Assembly: GCF_014284235.1 (NCBI RefSeq)
Contig: NZ_JACOGD010000007.1
Location: forward strand, 124,001 to 188,000
Length of the DNA: 64,000 nucleotides
Direction of reading: 5' to 3'
DNA from: Cognatundibacterium curvum
Lineage (GTDB): Bacteria > Pseudomonadota > Gammaproteobacteria > Burkholderiales > Burkholderiaceae_D
Position numbers and translations under genes: made by a program. Below the pieces are notes generated by a model, which worked only from the letters and a program-made list of their open reading frames with translations, ran no database searches and was not told the origin of the DNA. Positions 8,917 to 18,038 of the stretch are shown here, piece by piece (the first letter of the stretch is position 1; each line of letters opens with the position of its first letter).

Positions 8917-9229
8917 AAAGCCTATTGCACCACTAAAAAAGTATGATTAATATTCGATATATTGAACTTTAGTTCTAAATATTGGATTTTTTAAGATTTA
9001 TTTAACCCGATGTACCTGATTTTTGCGGTCAGCGTATTTGCGAATTGCTTAAACTTATACAGTTTCTTGATTTAGCAGTGTAACAGCTAGCCACTCAGAA
9101 ACGCCAAAAGAGCATGACAAATATGCTGCAACAATATGATGCAAATCGCAGACTGCAGCAAGATTTTCTCAGGTGCATCAATACACGATGACCCTACACT
9201 GGACAGCACCAGATCAAACGGAGACCAGC
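8917..9229. promoter_or_regulatory. divergent control region between XRE-cupin regulator and kbl
   Basis: A 313-base AT-rich gap between divergently transcribed genes. An inverted repeat, GAAC-TTTA-GTTC with AT-rich arms, lies at 8957-8982, about 40 bases upstream of the regulator start. That is a position suited to an operator for autoregulation. The rest has no hairpin resembling a glycine riboswitch, although the downstream genes handle glycine. Assignment as an operator is inference. Confidence 0.4.
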
Positions 9230-10435
9230 ATGACCCAGAATACTTCCAGACTCGCCTTTATCGATAAACTGGCGGGCAACCTGAACGGCTTACGCGAACA
9301 AGGCCTGTTCAAACCTGAGCGTGTGATCGCTTCGCGTCAAGGCGCGGTGGTGACTTGCGACGATGGCCGCGAGCTGATCAATCTGTGCGCGAACAACTAT
9401 CTGGGTCTGTCTGGTGATGAATCTATGGTGCAGGCATCGATCGCCGCGACCGAGCAATTCGGCTATGGCTTGTCCTCGGTACGTTTTATCTGCGGCACGC
9501 AAACTGTCCACAAACAATTAGAAAAAGCGATTGCCGAATTTCTGGGTACCGAAGACTGCATCCTGTATGCAGCCGCCTTCGACGCCAATGGCGGCGTGTT
9601 TGAGCCTTTGTTCGATGAAAACGATGCCATCATCTCTGACGCATTGAACCATGCTTCCATCATCGACGGCATCCGTTTATGTAAAGCCGCACGCTATCGC
9701 TATGCGCACAATGATATGGTGGATCTGGAAAAACAATTGCAGGCCGCTGCCGACAAACGTCACCGCATCATCGTAACGGACGGTGTGTTCTCTATGGACG
9801 GCACCATCGCCCAGCTCGATAAAATCTGCGAACTGGCAGACAAATACGATGCACTGGTGATGATCGATGAATGCCATGCTTCCGGCTTCATGGGCCAGAC
9901 TGGTCGCGGCACGCACGAACATCACAATGTGCTCGGACGCATAGACATTATTACTGGCACCCTGGGCAAGGCACTGGGCGGTGCGATGGGTGGATTTACT
10001 GCCGGACGTAAAGAAGTGATCGATACCCTGCGTCAAAAATCCCGCCCTTACCTGTTTTCTAACACACTGGCACCGTCAATCGCTGGCGCCTCTTTATCGG
10101 TATTGCAAAGATTATCTGCGTCTACCGAATTGCGTGATCGCCTGCATGCCAATACTGAACACTTCCGTCGCGAAATCGTCAAACTCGGCTTCACCATTAA
10201 GCCAGGTACGCATCCTGTGGTTCCGGTCATGCTGTTCGATGCGCCGGTAGCGCAGAAATTCGCCGCCCGCCTGTATGAACTGGGCGTATTTGTGACCGGC
10301 TTCTTCTACCCTGTGGTGCCAATGGGACAAGCCCGGGTCAGGGTGCAACTGTCCGCTGCGCACAGCACAGAACAACTCGATACCGCGCTCGCTGCTTTCG
10401 CTCAGGCGGGTCGCGAACTGGGACTGATACAGTAA
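9230..10435 (+). CDS. kbl: glycine C-acetyltransferase (2-amino-3-ketobutyrate CoA ligase)
   Basis: PLP enzyme that splits 2-amino-3-oxobutyrate, made by threonine dehydrogenase, with CoA into glycine and acetyl-CoA. I start it at the ATG at 9230, behind GGAGAC, giving 401 residues (E. coli Kbl 398); an in-frame ATG at 9173 would add an uncharacteristic tail. Motifs: 'CANNYLGLSGDESM', 'SVRFICGTQTVHKQLE', 'ILYAAAFDANGGVF', 'DECHASGFMGQTGRGT', and the PLP lysine in 'TGTLGKALGGAMGG'. It is followed by the threonine dehydrogenase gene after 115 bases and then sdaA, so the three form a threonine-to-pyruvate route. Confidence 0.97.
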   Translation: MTQNTSRLAFIDKLAGNLNGLREQGLFKPERVIASRQGAVVTCDDGRELINLCANNYLGLSGDESMVQASIAATEQFGYGLSSVRFICGTQTVHKQLEKAIAEFLGTEDCILYAAAFDANGGVFEPLFDENDAIISDALNHASIIDGIRLCKAARYRYAHNDMVDLEKQLQAAADKRHRIIVTDGVFSMDGTIAQLDKICELADKYDALVMIDECHASGFMGQTGRGTHEHHNVLGRIDIITGTLGKALGGAMGGFTAGRKEVIDTLRQKSRPYLFSNTLAPSIAGASLSVLQRLSASTELRDRLHANTEHFRREIVKLGFTIKPGTHPVVPVMLFDAPVAQKFAARLYELGVFVTGFFYPVVPMGQARVRVQLSAAHSTEQLDTALAAFAQAGRELGLIQ

Positions 10436-10550
10436 TTCAGCACTGACGAAAACTGAGGCCAGCGTATCAGCCAGCTATCAATTTGCGGCACACTGACTGA
10501 ACCTGAGTTTTACGTCGATTTAGCTATCTATTCTTAATCTGGAAACAAAC

Positions 10551-11516
10551 ATGGAAAAAATTCTTGTAATTGGTGCTAACGGTCAGATCGGCAGCGAACT
10601 GGTGGAAGCCCTGGCAGCACAGCATGGTGCAAACAATGTGATTGCAGCGGATATCAGCCCGGCCAGCCTGTATGGCGCGGCCATCTATGAAATCATCGAC
10701 GTACTGAATGCGGCACGCATTACCGAAGTCATCGAACAATATCAGGTCACGCAGGTGTATCAGCTGGCAGCACTGCTGTCCGCAACTGGCGAAAAAGCGC
10801 CGCTGAAGGCCTGGGAACTGAATATGGATGGCTTGCTCAACATCCTGGAAATCGCGCGCATACGCGGCGAAGCTGACAAACCGTTGAAAGTGTTCTGGCC
10901 GTCTTCTATTGCTGCGTTTGGCCCAAATACGCCACCGGTCAATACGCCGCAATACACGGTGATGGACCCAAGCACGATTTACGGTATCAGCAAACTGGCT
11001 GGCGAACGTCTGTGCGAATACTATTTCGAAAAATATGGCGTGGATGTACGCAGCATACGCTACCCTGGCATCATCAGCTTCAAGTCGCCACCAGGCGGCG
11101 GCACCACTGACTATGCAATCGCGATTTTCCATTCTGCTCTGCGTGGTGAAGCATACAGCTGCTTCCTGGAAGCGGAAACAACTTTACCGATGATCTATAT
11201 GCCGGACGCGATCCGCGCCACGATTTCGCTGATGGATGCAGACGCCGCCAAACTTTCTGTGCGTTCCTCGTATAATGTCGCCGGTTTAAGTTTTAACCCG
11301 CGCGAATTAGCAGCTGCAATCAAACAAAATTTGCCTGCATTTGACATACACTACGCTCCCGACAGCCGCCAGGCGATCGCAGCTTCCTGGCCGCAAAGCC
11401 TGGATGATGCACAAGCCCGCACAGACTGGGGCTGGCAGGCTCAGGTGGGCTTGCAGGATCTGGTCACCGACATGCTGAAAAATATCCATGTCGATGGCAA
11501 GGAGTTAGCAGCATAA
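10551..11516 (+). CDS. L-threonine 3-dehydrogenase, SDR/epimerase-like type
   Basis: NAD-dependent oxidation of threonine to 2-amino-3-oxobutyrate, the substrate of the upstream Kbl. The 321-residue protein is not the zinc-dependent medium-chain Tdh of E. coli. It is an extended short-chain dehydrogenase related to UDP-galactose 4-epimerases: Rossmann motif 'VIGANGQIGSE' at the N-terminus, 'QLAALLSATGE', the catalytic 'WPSSIAAFGP', and Tyr144/Lys148 in 'TIYGISKLAGE'. 'YPGIISFKSPPGGGTTDYA' (split: YPGIISFKSPP / GGGTTDYA) is characteristic of this TDH subgroup, known from Cupriavidus and Flavobacterium. The GGAAAC upstream of the ATG serves as ribosome-binding site. Confidence 0.93.
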   Translation: MEKILVIGANGQIGSELVEALAAQHGANNVIAADISPASLYGAAIYEIIDVLNAARITEVIEQYQVTQVYQLAALLSATGEKAPLKAWELNMDGLLNILEIARIRGEADKPLKVFWPSSIAAFGPNTPPVNTPQYTVMDPSTIYGISKLAGERLCEYYFEKYGVDVRSIRYPGIISFKSPPGGGTTDYAIAIFHSALRGEAYSCFLEAETTLPMIYMPDAIRATISLMDADAAKLSVRSSYNVAGLSFNPRELAAAIKQNLPAFDIHYAPDSRQAIAASWPQSLDDAQARTDWGWQAQVGLQDLVTDMLKNIHVDGKELAA

Positions 11517-11652
11517 TTTAATTTCATAATTTCATAATTAGCGCAAAAAAATTCAGGTACCAACATCGCAATGAGCGCATCATGCCTCATTGCGACCAGA
11601 CTTAGCCTGAGTCATTTTGCGCACACCAAATAAGAGACAAAGAGGTCATACG

Positions 11653-13035
11653 ATGGACATGCGTGTATTCGATTTATTTAAAATAGGCGTGGGTCCATCC
11701 AGTTCCCATACCGTAGGCCCCATGCTGGCTGCAAGACGCTTTTTGCTGGAAGCTGGCAATCTGCAGCAAGTCAGTAAGGTTCAGGCTGCGCTGTATGGCT
11801 CGCTGGCTCTCACCGGCAGCGGCCATGCGACAGATACCGCTGTATTGCTGGGCCTGATGGGTGAAACACCGCAGGACCTGGCACCGGAAAGCGTGGCCGA
11901 CAAACTGGCACAATTACACAGCAGCCAGCAACTGCATTTACTCGGCGAATATCCGGTTGCGTTTGATGCTGCCCAGGATATCCTTTGGTTTAAACAGGAA
12001 GTCTTGCCCGGCCATCCGAATGGCATGAAATTCATCCTGACCCGTCAGGATGGCAGTACAGAAGAAAAAACTTTTTACTCTACCGGTGGCGGCTTTATCT
12101 ATTCAGCTGAAGAACTGTCACAACCCGCCTCAGCAGAAACCGCTACAGATAAAGCCGTACCCTATCCTTTTGCCACCATGGCTGAATTGCTGGCACATGG
12201 CAAACGTACCGGCCTGAGCGTGACTGCCATGTTGCGCGCCAACGAACTGGTGCATTGTTCCGAACAGGAACTGGATGAAGGCCTTGATAAAATCTGGTCG
12301 GTGATGAAAGCCTGTATCTCGCGTGGCCTGCAACTGAGCGGCGAACTGCCGGGCGGCTTACAAGTACAACGCCGCGCCGCCAAGCTGTGGCGTACCGCGA
12401 ATGAGACGACCGATGTCTTGCCGCACGACGGCATGCACCGTGTGAGTTTATATGCGATGGCTGTGAATGAAGAAAATGCGGCCGGTGGCCGTGTTGTGAC
12501 AGCACCGACGAATGGCGCCGCCGGAATTATCCCCGCCGTATTACGCTATTACGCCGAAGACTGCAAACCGAGCAACCCAGAACAAGGCGTACGCAGCTTC
12601 CTGCTGGCAGCCTCTGCAATCGGCATGCTGTGCAAGAAAAACGCTTCGATTTCCGGCGCTGAGATTGGTTGCCAGGGTGAAGTCGGGGTAGCCTGCGCTA
12701 TGGCTGCAGCTGGTCTGACAGCAGCACTGGGTGGCACCAATGAACAGATAGAAGCTGCGGCAGAAATCGGTATCGAACACCATCTGGGTATGACTTGCGA
12801 TCCTATCGGTGGTCTGGTGCAGATCCCCTGCATAGAACGCAATGGCATGGGTGCGGTGAAGGCCATCACCGCAGCTTCTCTGTCACTGCGCAGCGATGGT
12901 ACGCATAAAGTTACACTGGACGATGCGATAGAAACCATGCGTCAGACTGGCGCCGACATGCAGGCCAAGTACAAAGAAACCTCACTCGGCGGCCTGGCTA
13001 TCCATGTCGTCAGCGTGAACTACGCTGCCTGCTGA
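11653..13035 (+). CDS. sdaA: L-serine ammonia-lyase (serine dehydratase), iron-sulfur type
   Basis: Deaminates L-serine to pyruvate with a [4Fe-4S] cluster. I use the ATG at 11653, which follows AGAGGT and gives the canonical start 'MRVFDLFKIGVGPSSSHTVG' (split: MRVFDLFKIG / VGPSSSHTVG), about 460 residues; an upstream in-frame start at 11617 has no ribosome-binding site. The beta domain occupies roughly residues 1-160 and the alpha domain 185-455, with 'APTNGAAGIIPAVL', 'SISGAEIGCQGEVG', 'GMTCDPIGGLVQIPC'. The cysteines of the last two segments are the expected cluster ligands. Downstream of kbl and tdh it would remove serine formed from glycine. Confidence 0.96.
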   Translation: MDMRVFDLFKIGVGPSSSHTVGPMLAARRFLLEAGNLQQVSKVQAALYGSLALTGSGHATDTAVLLGLMGETPQDLAPESVADKLAQLHSSQQLHLLGEYPVAFDAAQDILWFKQEVLPGHPNGMKFILTRQDGSTEEKTFYSTGGGFIYSAEELSQPASAETATDKAVPYPFATMAELLAHGKRTGLSVTAMLRANELVHCSEQELDEGLDKIWSVMKACISRGLQLSGELPGGLQVQRRAAKLWRTANETTDVLPHDGMHRVSLYAMAVNEENAAGGRVVTAPTNGAAGIIPAVLRYYAEDCKPSNPEQGVRSFLLAASAIGMLCKKNASISGAEIGCQGEVGVACAMAAAGLTAALGGTNEQIEAAAEIGIEHHLGMTCDPIGGLVQIPCIERNGMGAVKAITAASLSLRSDGTHKVTLDDAIETMRQTGADMQAKYKETSLGGLAIHVVSVNYAAC

Positions 13036-13070
13036 TACGTAAATAGTTGAATACGCAGCTCAGGCAGATG

Positions 13071-15170
13071 CTAACGGGGCGCCAGCGCAAAACGCGGCAG
13101 CCCCGCCTTCCATAGAAAAAATGCCCAGGCATTGGCCTTCCACTCCGCGTCATCCATGGTTTTGTCAGCCGATAAGCTAATCAATACCGGTGCCTGCGGG
13201 CTACCCGATAATAGCTGCAAAGCCGCAGCCAGCTTGGCTGTCATCACAAAACCCTGCTCTGACTTCGCCTTATCAGCTAACAGCAATACCGGCGGATGCT
13301 GCAACCCTTGCTGCAGACGCGATTGAAATGGCAAACGGTCGAGATCGCTGGTGACAGCCGCTTCTGCCTGCTTGCCCTTAGCTTTCACAGGCGCTGCCGT
13401 ATCCAGCCGCAAATTGCGCAGCGCCACGCCACCAAACAAAGCAGGCCTTTGCAAGGCGGCCTGCATCAGTGCTGCATCACCACTTCCAGTATCGAATAAG
13501 AATATTTTGCCCGCTGAGGAAATCGATGTGCTGACCAGATACTCCGCTGCCGCAATCAGGCTATCGGCGGCGCGTTCTTTACCCGACGCTGGCAATACCA
13601 GCGTCGCGACTATCGCATCCTGCTCCAGCCAGGCTTGAAACCCGCCAGTAAAACTTTCTGGACGCGCCAGTTCCGGCGCTAACATCAGTAACACCGGGCG
13701 TTTGCCATCGACTTCGGCACCACGCGGATACAACAATGTGACCGCACCCGCCTGCCCTGGCAAAGCATGGATAGCGGCACGTTGCTGTAGCGCCGACACG
13801 CTGTCTGAGCGTTCTCTTAACAAGGGTGAAAACTCCGTGCCGTCTTGCGCCATATACCAGGCATGCTGGCGATCGGCAGCCTCTATATCGAGCAAAATCC
13901 CTTTGCCCTCGCTCGCCAGGCTCAACTGACGCACGCGTCCGGCAAATGGTAACGGTACTTGCTCTGCTTTGGTTTTGCTAAGGATCTGCAGCAATTGATG
14001 CGCACCATCACGATAGGCCAGCACAAATACAGCGTCGTTACGCACAGCCAGCCGCTGCAAGTCCAGCTTATCATCCTGATATTCCAGCTTTGCATTGCTG
14101 AATTGCGGCGCATTCAGGGGCAGTCTGTATATTGCACTCTGGGCACTCGGAGCACCCTGCTTAGGTGATCCCGCCTGCTTTGCAACTGGCTTAGAGACTT
14201 TAGCGCCCGGCTTGCTATCAGCAATCAGTAGCAAGTCCTTACCCTGCAGCGCCAGATCTTTACATTGTTCAGGCAGGCCAGTTAGCACTTGCCAGCGCGC
14301 TGAGTTTTTATCGAGTTCAGACCGTCGCGCAACAGCCAGCTGCGTAATTTTCTGCTGTGCATCCCGGCTCACCAGCAGCACTGCATCAGCCTGATCAGCA
14401 AACAAGAGCTGCAGGCGTTCATGCGCGCGCAATTGCACGCCTTTGCCACTGCGCAGCGCAGCCTTATCGAGCTGGACTGGCTGCCCAAGCTGGTGCTGCC
14501 ATAACTCTGTCATCGGCCCCAATGTCGGTTGATAGTAAAGTACCCGACTGTCAGCACGCCAACTCAGCCCGCTGCCAGGCGCGATACGGAGCTCCGGCTC
14601 TGACTTCAAATCTTCGAGCCGGATCACCATGGCGAACTCCTGCTCAGACTGACTGACCTGAAGCGCAATCGCGCTGCGGTCTGGTGCCAGCAATAACTGC
14701 CGGATACCTGCCTCTGGCGCTGAGACATAGAGCACACGCTCGGCACCCGTCTCCGGATTTTTCTGCAACACCCGCGCGCGGCGATCCGCCCCGCGCTCAG
14801 TCCAGATCAGGCCGACCGCACTGCTGAGCGCCGCAGATTCTGGCTCTGGCGCAGGCCCAGTTTTTTGCACTGTTTTCTGCCAGTCTGCCAATTGACTGTA
14901 GCGTTGCAGGAATTGCTGGTTTAAAGCATTTTGACGACGCATCCAGAGCTGTACCTGAGGGTCATTACCTTGCTCCAATATGGCCAGCGGATCTGCGACT
15001 GAGCCTTCATTTAGCACGGGTAACTTAGGATAGCTGCCCCAGGCCGCCAGCTGCGCCCACGCCGGTGCCGCCATCAAAGCCATCTGCATAACGATAAGCA
15101 TCAGCAATTGCAAACACCTGATTTGAACGGCAGAGCCGCTCAGAATAGGAAGTAAAACCGTTTGATTCAT
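13071..15170 (-). CDS. exported prolyl-oligopeptidase-like protein with degenerate catalytic triad
   Basis: A 699-residue protein with an N-terminal signal peptide (hydrophobic 20-35, cleavage after AWA/Q near 39). After it, 'ADPLAILEQGNDPQVQLWMRRQNAL' (59-83, shown in parts ADPLAILEQ / QVQLWMRRQNAL) matches the opening motif of S9A prolyl oligopeptidases. Residues about 115-450 look like a beta-propeller and 480-699 like an alpha/beta-hydrolase. Anchoring on 'QRPALFGGVAL', the nucleophile elbow GGSNGG is replaced by D560-T-G-S-G-D565, with Gly562 at the serine position (Ser563 is one off). The usual 'HGxxDxRV' and 'GHG' motifs are absent. It is probably a pseudoenzyme; reading frame and codon use look intact, so not a pseudogene. 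Divergent from the small exported protein gene. Confidence 0.65.
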   Translation of the reverse strand: MNQTVLLPILSGSAVQIRCLQLLMLIVMQMALMAAPAWAQLAAWGSYPKLPVLNEGSVADPLAILEQGNDPQVQLWMRRQNALNQQFLQRYSQLADWQKTVQKTGPAPEPESAALSSAVGLIWTERGADRRARVLQKNPETGAERVLYVSAPEAGIRQLLLAPDRSAIALQVSQSEQEFAMVIRLEDLKSEPELRIAPGSGLSWRADSRVLYYQPTLGPMTELWQHQLGQPVQLDKAALRSGKGVQLRAHERLQLLFADQADAVLLVSRDAQQKITQLAVARRSELDKNSARWQVLTGLPEQCKDLALQGKDLLLIADSKPGAKVSKPVAKQAGSPKQGAPSAQSAIYRLPLNAPQFSNAKLEYQDDKLDLQRLAVRNDAVFVLAYRDGAHQLLQILSKTKAEQVPLPFAGRVRQLSLASEGKGILLDIEAADRQHAWYMAQDGTEFSPLLRERSDSVSALQQRAAIHALPGQAGAVTLLYPRGAEVDGKRPVLLMLAPELARPESFTGGFQAWLEQDAIVATLVLPASGKERAADSLIAAAEYLVSTSISSAGKIFLFDTGSGDAALMQAALQRPALFGGVALRNLRLDTAAPVKAKGKQAEAAVTSDLDRLPFQSRLQQGLQHPPVLLLADKAKSEQGFVMTAKLAAALQLLSGSPQAPVLISLSADKTMDDAEWKANAWAFFLWKAGLPRFALAPR

Positions 15171-15322
15171 GGTATCCGCTTTATTTGGGCAAAGTATTTG
15201 CCATTCATTTCAAGTTTTTTGAAGTTCATCCCAGACTTTCTGCAATTCATCGCATTTCAATCGTGCAATCTGTGCATTTTATCTACAGTGTTGACATCGC
15301 CCCAACAACAGGAAAACCTATC

Positions 15323-15643
15323 ATGTCTAACCAGAAGCTCTCCAAGTTACAATCCATTAGTCTGCTGACACTGGCCAGCCTGAGTGCAGCCACACTGGTA
15401 ACGCTGGCATTTCTCTCTCCCAAGCCACAAGCAGCAGTACCCAGCGTGATCATTTCAGCACAAAAAATGACAGTTGAACAAAAAATTGCTTACGACATGG
15501 AACAATTTCATCCCCAGATGCAAACCGTGGTGATTTCTGCCAAGGCAATGACACTGGCTGAGAAAGCAGCCAGCGATCAACAAGCACGTCAAAAACCTCA
15601 GAACACGGTAAAACTCAGAAAAATACCTGCGATTCTTGCTTAA
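15323..15643 (+). CDS. small exported or membrane-anchored protein with an internal repeat
   Basis: A 106-residue product that I do not recognise. I start it at 15323, preceded by AGGA; an upstream in-frame ATG at 15185 would give an implausible Phe-rich leader. Residues 12-32 are a hydrophobic signal or anchor (SISLLTLASLSAATLVTLAF). The rest carries two copies of a short motif: VIISAQKMTVEQKIAYD (42-58) and VVISAKAMTLAEKAASD (69-85), sharing the pattern V-hydrophobic-ISA-K-MT-x2-E/Q-K-x-A-x-D. The tail is basic. No neighbour explains its role; the next gene encodes another small exported protein. Confidence 0.55.
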   Translation: MSNQKLSKLQSISLLTLASLSAATLVTLAFLSPKPQAAVPSVIISAQKMTVEQKIAYDMEQFHPQMQTVVISAKAMTLAEKAASDQQARQKPQNTVKLRKIPAILA

Positions 15644-15776
15644 ATTGATTTAATTTGGCTTGACCGCGATCGGCTTAGTGTCAGACAATGACCGTTTGCA
15701 TCGATCACTGGATTCACCAGTAGTTCCGGGAATTGAATGAGCAGTTTGTCTCACCTTACTCTATCAGCAGGCAATC

Positions 15777-16133
15777 ATGTTAAAAAAACCTCTACTCTTT
15801 TGTTTGCTTTCAGCAACATTTGTGTCTGGTGCAGTGATCGGAGCTAATGCGTCAGCGATGACCTCCTCTATCGCGATACAACAGAATCAGCAAGAAAAAA
15901 ATCTGAACGAAAGCGTGCAGGAATCAAGTTCTGCCAGCGCCAGTGCCAGTGTGCAGGCTCAGACTCCTCTGGATCGCAGCGGCCTGGATCGCGCATCTGT
16001 GCATTTGCAAATTCTGCAACAGTCTAGCACCCACTTCTCTGAGTCCAACGCAGCAACTGCAGCCAAAAAGACTAATGGCTTTGACAAAAAAGCCCAGCTC
16101 AACAGCAAAGCCGGCTCAAGCGCAGGTATCTGA
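15777..16133 (+). CDS. small exported Ser/Ala/Gln-rich protein of unknown function
   Basis: A 118-residue product with a clear signal peptide (KK, LLFCLLSATFVSGAVIG, cleavage after ANA near residue 25). The mature part is low-complexity, rich in Ser, Ala, Gln and Asn, with a serine-alanine run 'SSSASASASVQAQ' around 50-62, and looks largely disordered. 'AGGCA' seven bases before the ATG is a fair ribosome-binding site. It follows the preceding small exported gene by 133 bases in the same orientation. I can assign no function. Confidence 0.5.
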   Translation: MLKKPLLFCLLSATFVSGAVIGANASAMTSSIAIQQNQQEKNLNESVQESSSASASASVQAQTPLDRSGLDRASVHLQILQQSSTHFSESNAATAAKKTNGFDKKAQLNSKAGSSAGI

Positions 16134-16210
16134 GCACCGCTTCCAAGCCAAATCGGGCGCGCAGCAACCTGCTTGCGCGCTGATTAGCACACTGCCAGAT
16201 CCGCCATCCC

Positions 16211-16657
16211 TCAGATAGCGCCACGGTCTATGCGCTTACTCAAAATAATCGAGGTCGCAGTCTGACGTACCCCATCCATCGCACCAATCTGATCCAGTAA
16301 GCGATCCAAAGTATCCGTAGAATCGCAACGCAGCGTCAGCATATAGTCTATCGTTCCGCTGACCGCACACAAAGTCTCAGCCTCAGGCAATTGCTGCAGG
16401 TATTTAATCAAAGTACTGGCAAACTTCGCATCCACCGACAAACCCACGTAGGCACGTACAGCAGGTTGCACCAGCTTGTGACTCAGGCGCACCCCATAAC
16501 CGGCAATAATGCCGCGCTTTTCGAGTGCCGCTATCCTGGCAATCACCGTAGTACGCGCAATCCCCACCTGCTTAGCGATACTGGTAACCGGCAACCTGGC
16601 GTTATCCATTAACAAGGCCAGTACTTTATTGTCCACTTCATCGAGTTCGGGTCTCAT
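16211..16657 (-). CDS. Lrp/AsnC-family transcriptional regulator
   Basis: A 148-residue regulator with the usual two halves. An N-terminal helix-turn-helix covers residues about 5-55 ('LDEVDNKVLALLMDNARLP', 'VTSIAKQVGIARTTVIARI'). A C-terminal RAM ligand-binding domain covers about 68-140 ('VRAYVGLSVDAKFASTLIKYL', in parts VRAYVGLSVDAK / FASTLIKYL; 'CAVSGTIDYMLTLRC'). Lrp-type proteins bind amino acids as oligomers and often control the gene divergent from them. Here that is the saccharopine-dehydrogenase-like gene and its ALDH partner, so lysine or a related amino acid is a sensible effector. That is inference from context. Confidence 0.93.
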   Translation of the reverse strand: MRPELDEVDNKVLALLMDNARLPVTSIAKQVGIARTTVIARIAALEKRGIIAGYGVRLSHKLVQPAVRAYVGLSVDAKFASTLIKYLQQLPEAETLCAVSGTIDYMLTLRCDSTDTLDRLLDQIGAMDGVRQTATSIILSKRIDRGAI

Positions 16658-16795
16658 ATCGTCATTTTGTTATAAATTTTAGTCAAAATGTATCAGACTC
16701 CTGCAGTCTGACGATAATTTTCCCTCTATTATCTGACAAAACTCAGGCTTAGACTCTCTGCGTAAACCTATAAACAACAAACCGGAGACAAAATC

Positions 16796-17887
16796 ATGAC
16801 AACCAAACTCATCCTGCTGGGCGCTGGCAAAATCGGTGACGCGATCTTAAATTTGCTGTCTCATACCGGCGACTATGAAATCACCGTGGCAGACCGCGAT
16901 GCTGAGCGCCTCAAATATGTAGAACAGGCAGGCTTCCCTAACACCCGTATCGTACAAGCCGATCTGAGCGACAAAGCTGCCGTCACAGAATTAATCCGTG
17001 GACACAAAGTGACCATGTCCGCCTGCCCGTACTTCCTGACACCTATCATCGCCGGTGCAGCTAAAGCGGCCAATTCGCATTACTTTGATCTGACTGAAGA
17101 CGTGGAAAGTACACGCATCGTCAAACAACTGGCAGAAAACGCCGATTGCGCCTTCGTGCCGCAATGCGGACTGGCGCCGGGCTTTATTTCTATCGTTGCC
17201 AACGATGTGGCGAAACGCTTTGAGACCCTGCGCGATGTCAGCATGCGGGTCGGCGCTTTACCGACCTTCCCAAATAATGCACTGAAATACAATCTGACCT
17301 GGAGTACCGATGGTCTGATCAATGAATACTGTAATCCCTGCGAGGCGATTGTGGACGGCGAATTGCGCGAAACTGCGGCGTTGGAAGAAATTGAACACTT
17401 CTCGCTGGATGGTATCGACTACGAGGCATTCAATACCTCAGGCGGCCTCGGCACGCTGTGCGAAAGCTTGCAAGGCAAGGTACAAAATCTGAACTATAAA
17501 ACTGTCCGTTATCCTGGTCACCGCGACATCGTCAAAATGCTGATCCGCGATCTGCAACTGGGTAAACTGGAACGCCGTCCTATCCTGAAAGAAGTGATGG
17601 AAACAGCGATTCCTATGACCAAGCAAGACGTGGTACTGGTCTTCGTCAGCGTGGTTGGCATGCGCGATGGTCGCCTGGAACAGGAATCTTATGCTAAGAA
17701 AATCTATGCGCAGGAAGTGAATGGCCAGTTACTGTCCGCTATCCAGCTGACAACTGCATCCGGCATTTGCGCCATGGTGGATCTGGTAGTAACAGGAAAA
17801 CTGCCACAGCACGGACTGGTACGTCAGGAACAGACGCTGCTGTCTGACTTCCTGGCGAACCGCTTCGGCCGCTACTATGCAATCTAA
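16796..17887 (+). CDS. saccharopine-dehydrogenase-fold enzyme, probable L-lysine 6-dehydrogenase
   Basis: A 363-residue NAD(P)-dependent enzyme. The Rossmann start 'LILLGAGKIGDAILNLL' and the 'VTMSACPYFLTPIIAGAAKA' strand (parts VTMSACPYFL / TPIIAGAAKA) are typical of saccharopine-dehydrogenase-like proteins. 'FVPQCGLAPGFISIVAND' and 'GALPTFPNNALKYNLTWS' resemble the saccharopine reductase/lysine dehydrogenase branch. The next gene encodes an ALDH7-type semialdehyde dehydrogenase. The pair would convert lysine to 2-aminoadipate 6-semialdehyde and then to 2-aminoadipate. Assignment as lysine 6-dehydrogenase, not a saccharopine-using enzyme, rests on the absence of a saccharopine-forming partner here. 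An ACCGGAGAC ribosome-binding site precedes the ATG. Confidence 0.75.
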   Translation: MTTKLILLGAGKIGDAILNLLSHTGDYEITVADRDAERLKYVEQAGFPNTRIVQADLSDKAAVTELIRGHKVTMSACPYFLTPIIAGAAKAANSHYFDLTEDVESTRIVKQLAENADCAFVPQCGLAPGFISIVANDVAKRFETLRDVSMRVGALPTFPNNALKYNLTWSTDGLINEYCNPCEAIVDGELRETAALEEIEHFSLDGIDYEAFNTSGGLGTLCESLQGKVQNLNYKTVRYPGHRDIVKMLIRDLQLGKLERRPILKEVMETAIPMTKQDVVLVFVSVVGMRDGRLEQESYAKKIYAQEVNGQLLSAIQLTTASGICAMVDLVVTGKLPQHGLVRQEQTLLSDFLANRFGRYYAI

Positions 17888-18038
17888 GCGCAATTTGAGC
17901 ACAATTTAGCGCGACCTGATCCGGCGTCAGGCTGACACAGGCACCTCGCTTGTGTCACACTGACGCCGTTTCTGCCTGCCACGCAGGATGAGGATAGCAT
18001 CACACTCACCCTGCCGATTAACCTATCAAGAGCACATT

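Noticed and set aside
8917..9229. glycine riboswitch before kbl
   Set aside because: No pair of conserved GC-rich aptamer cores was seen in this AT-rich region.
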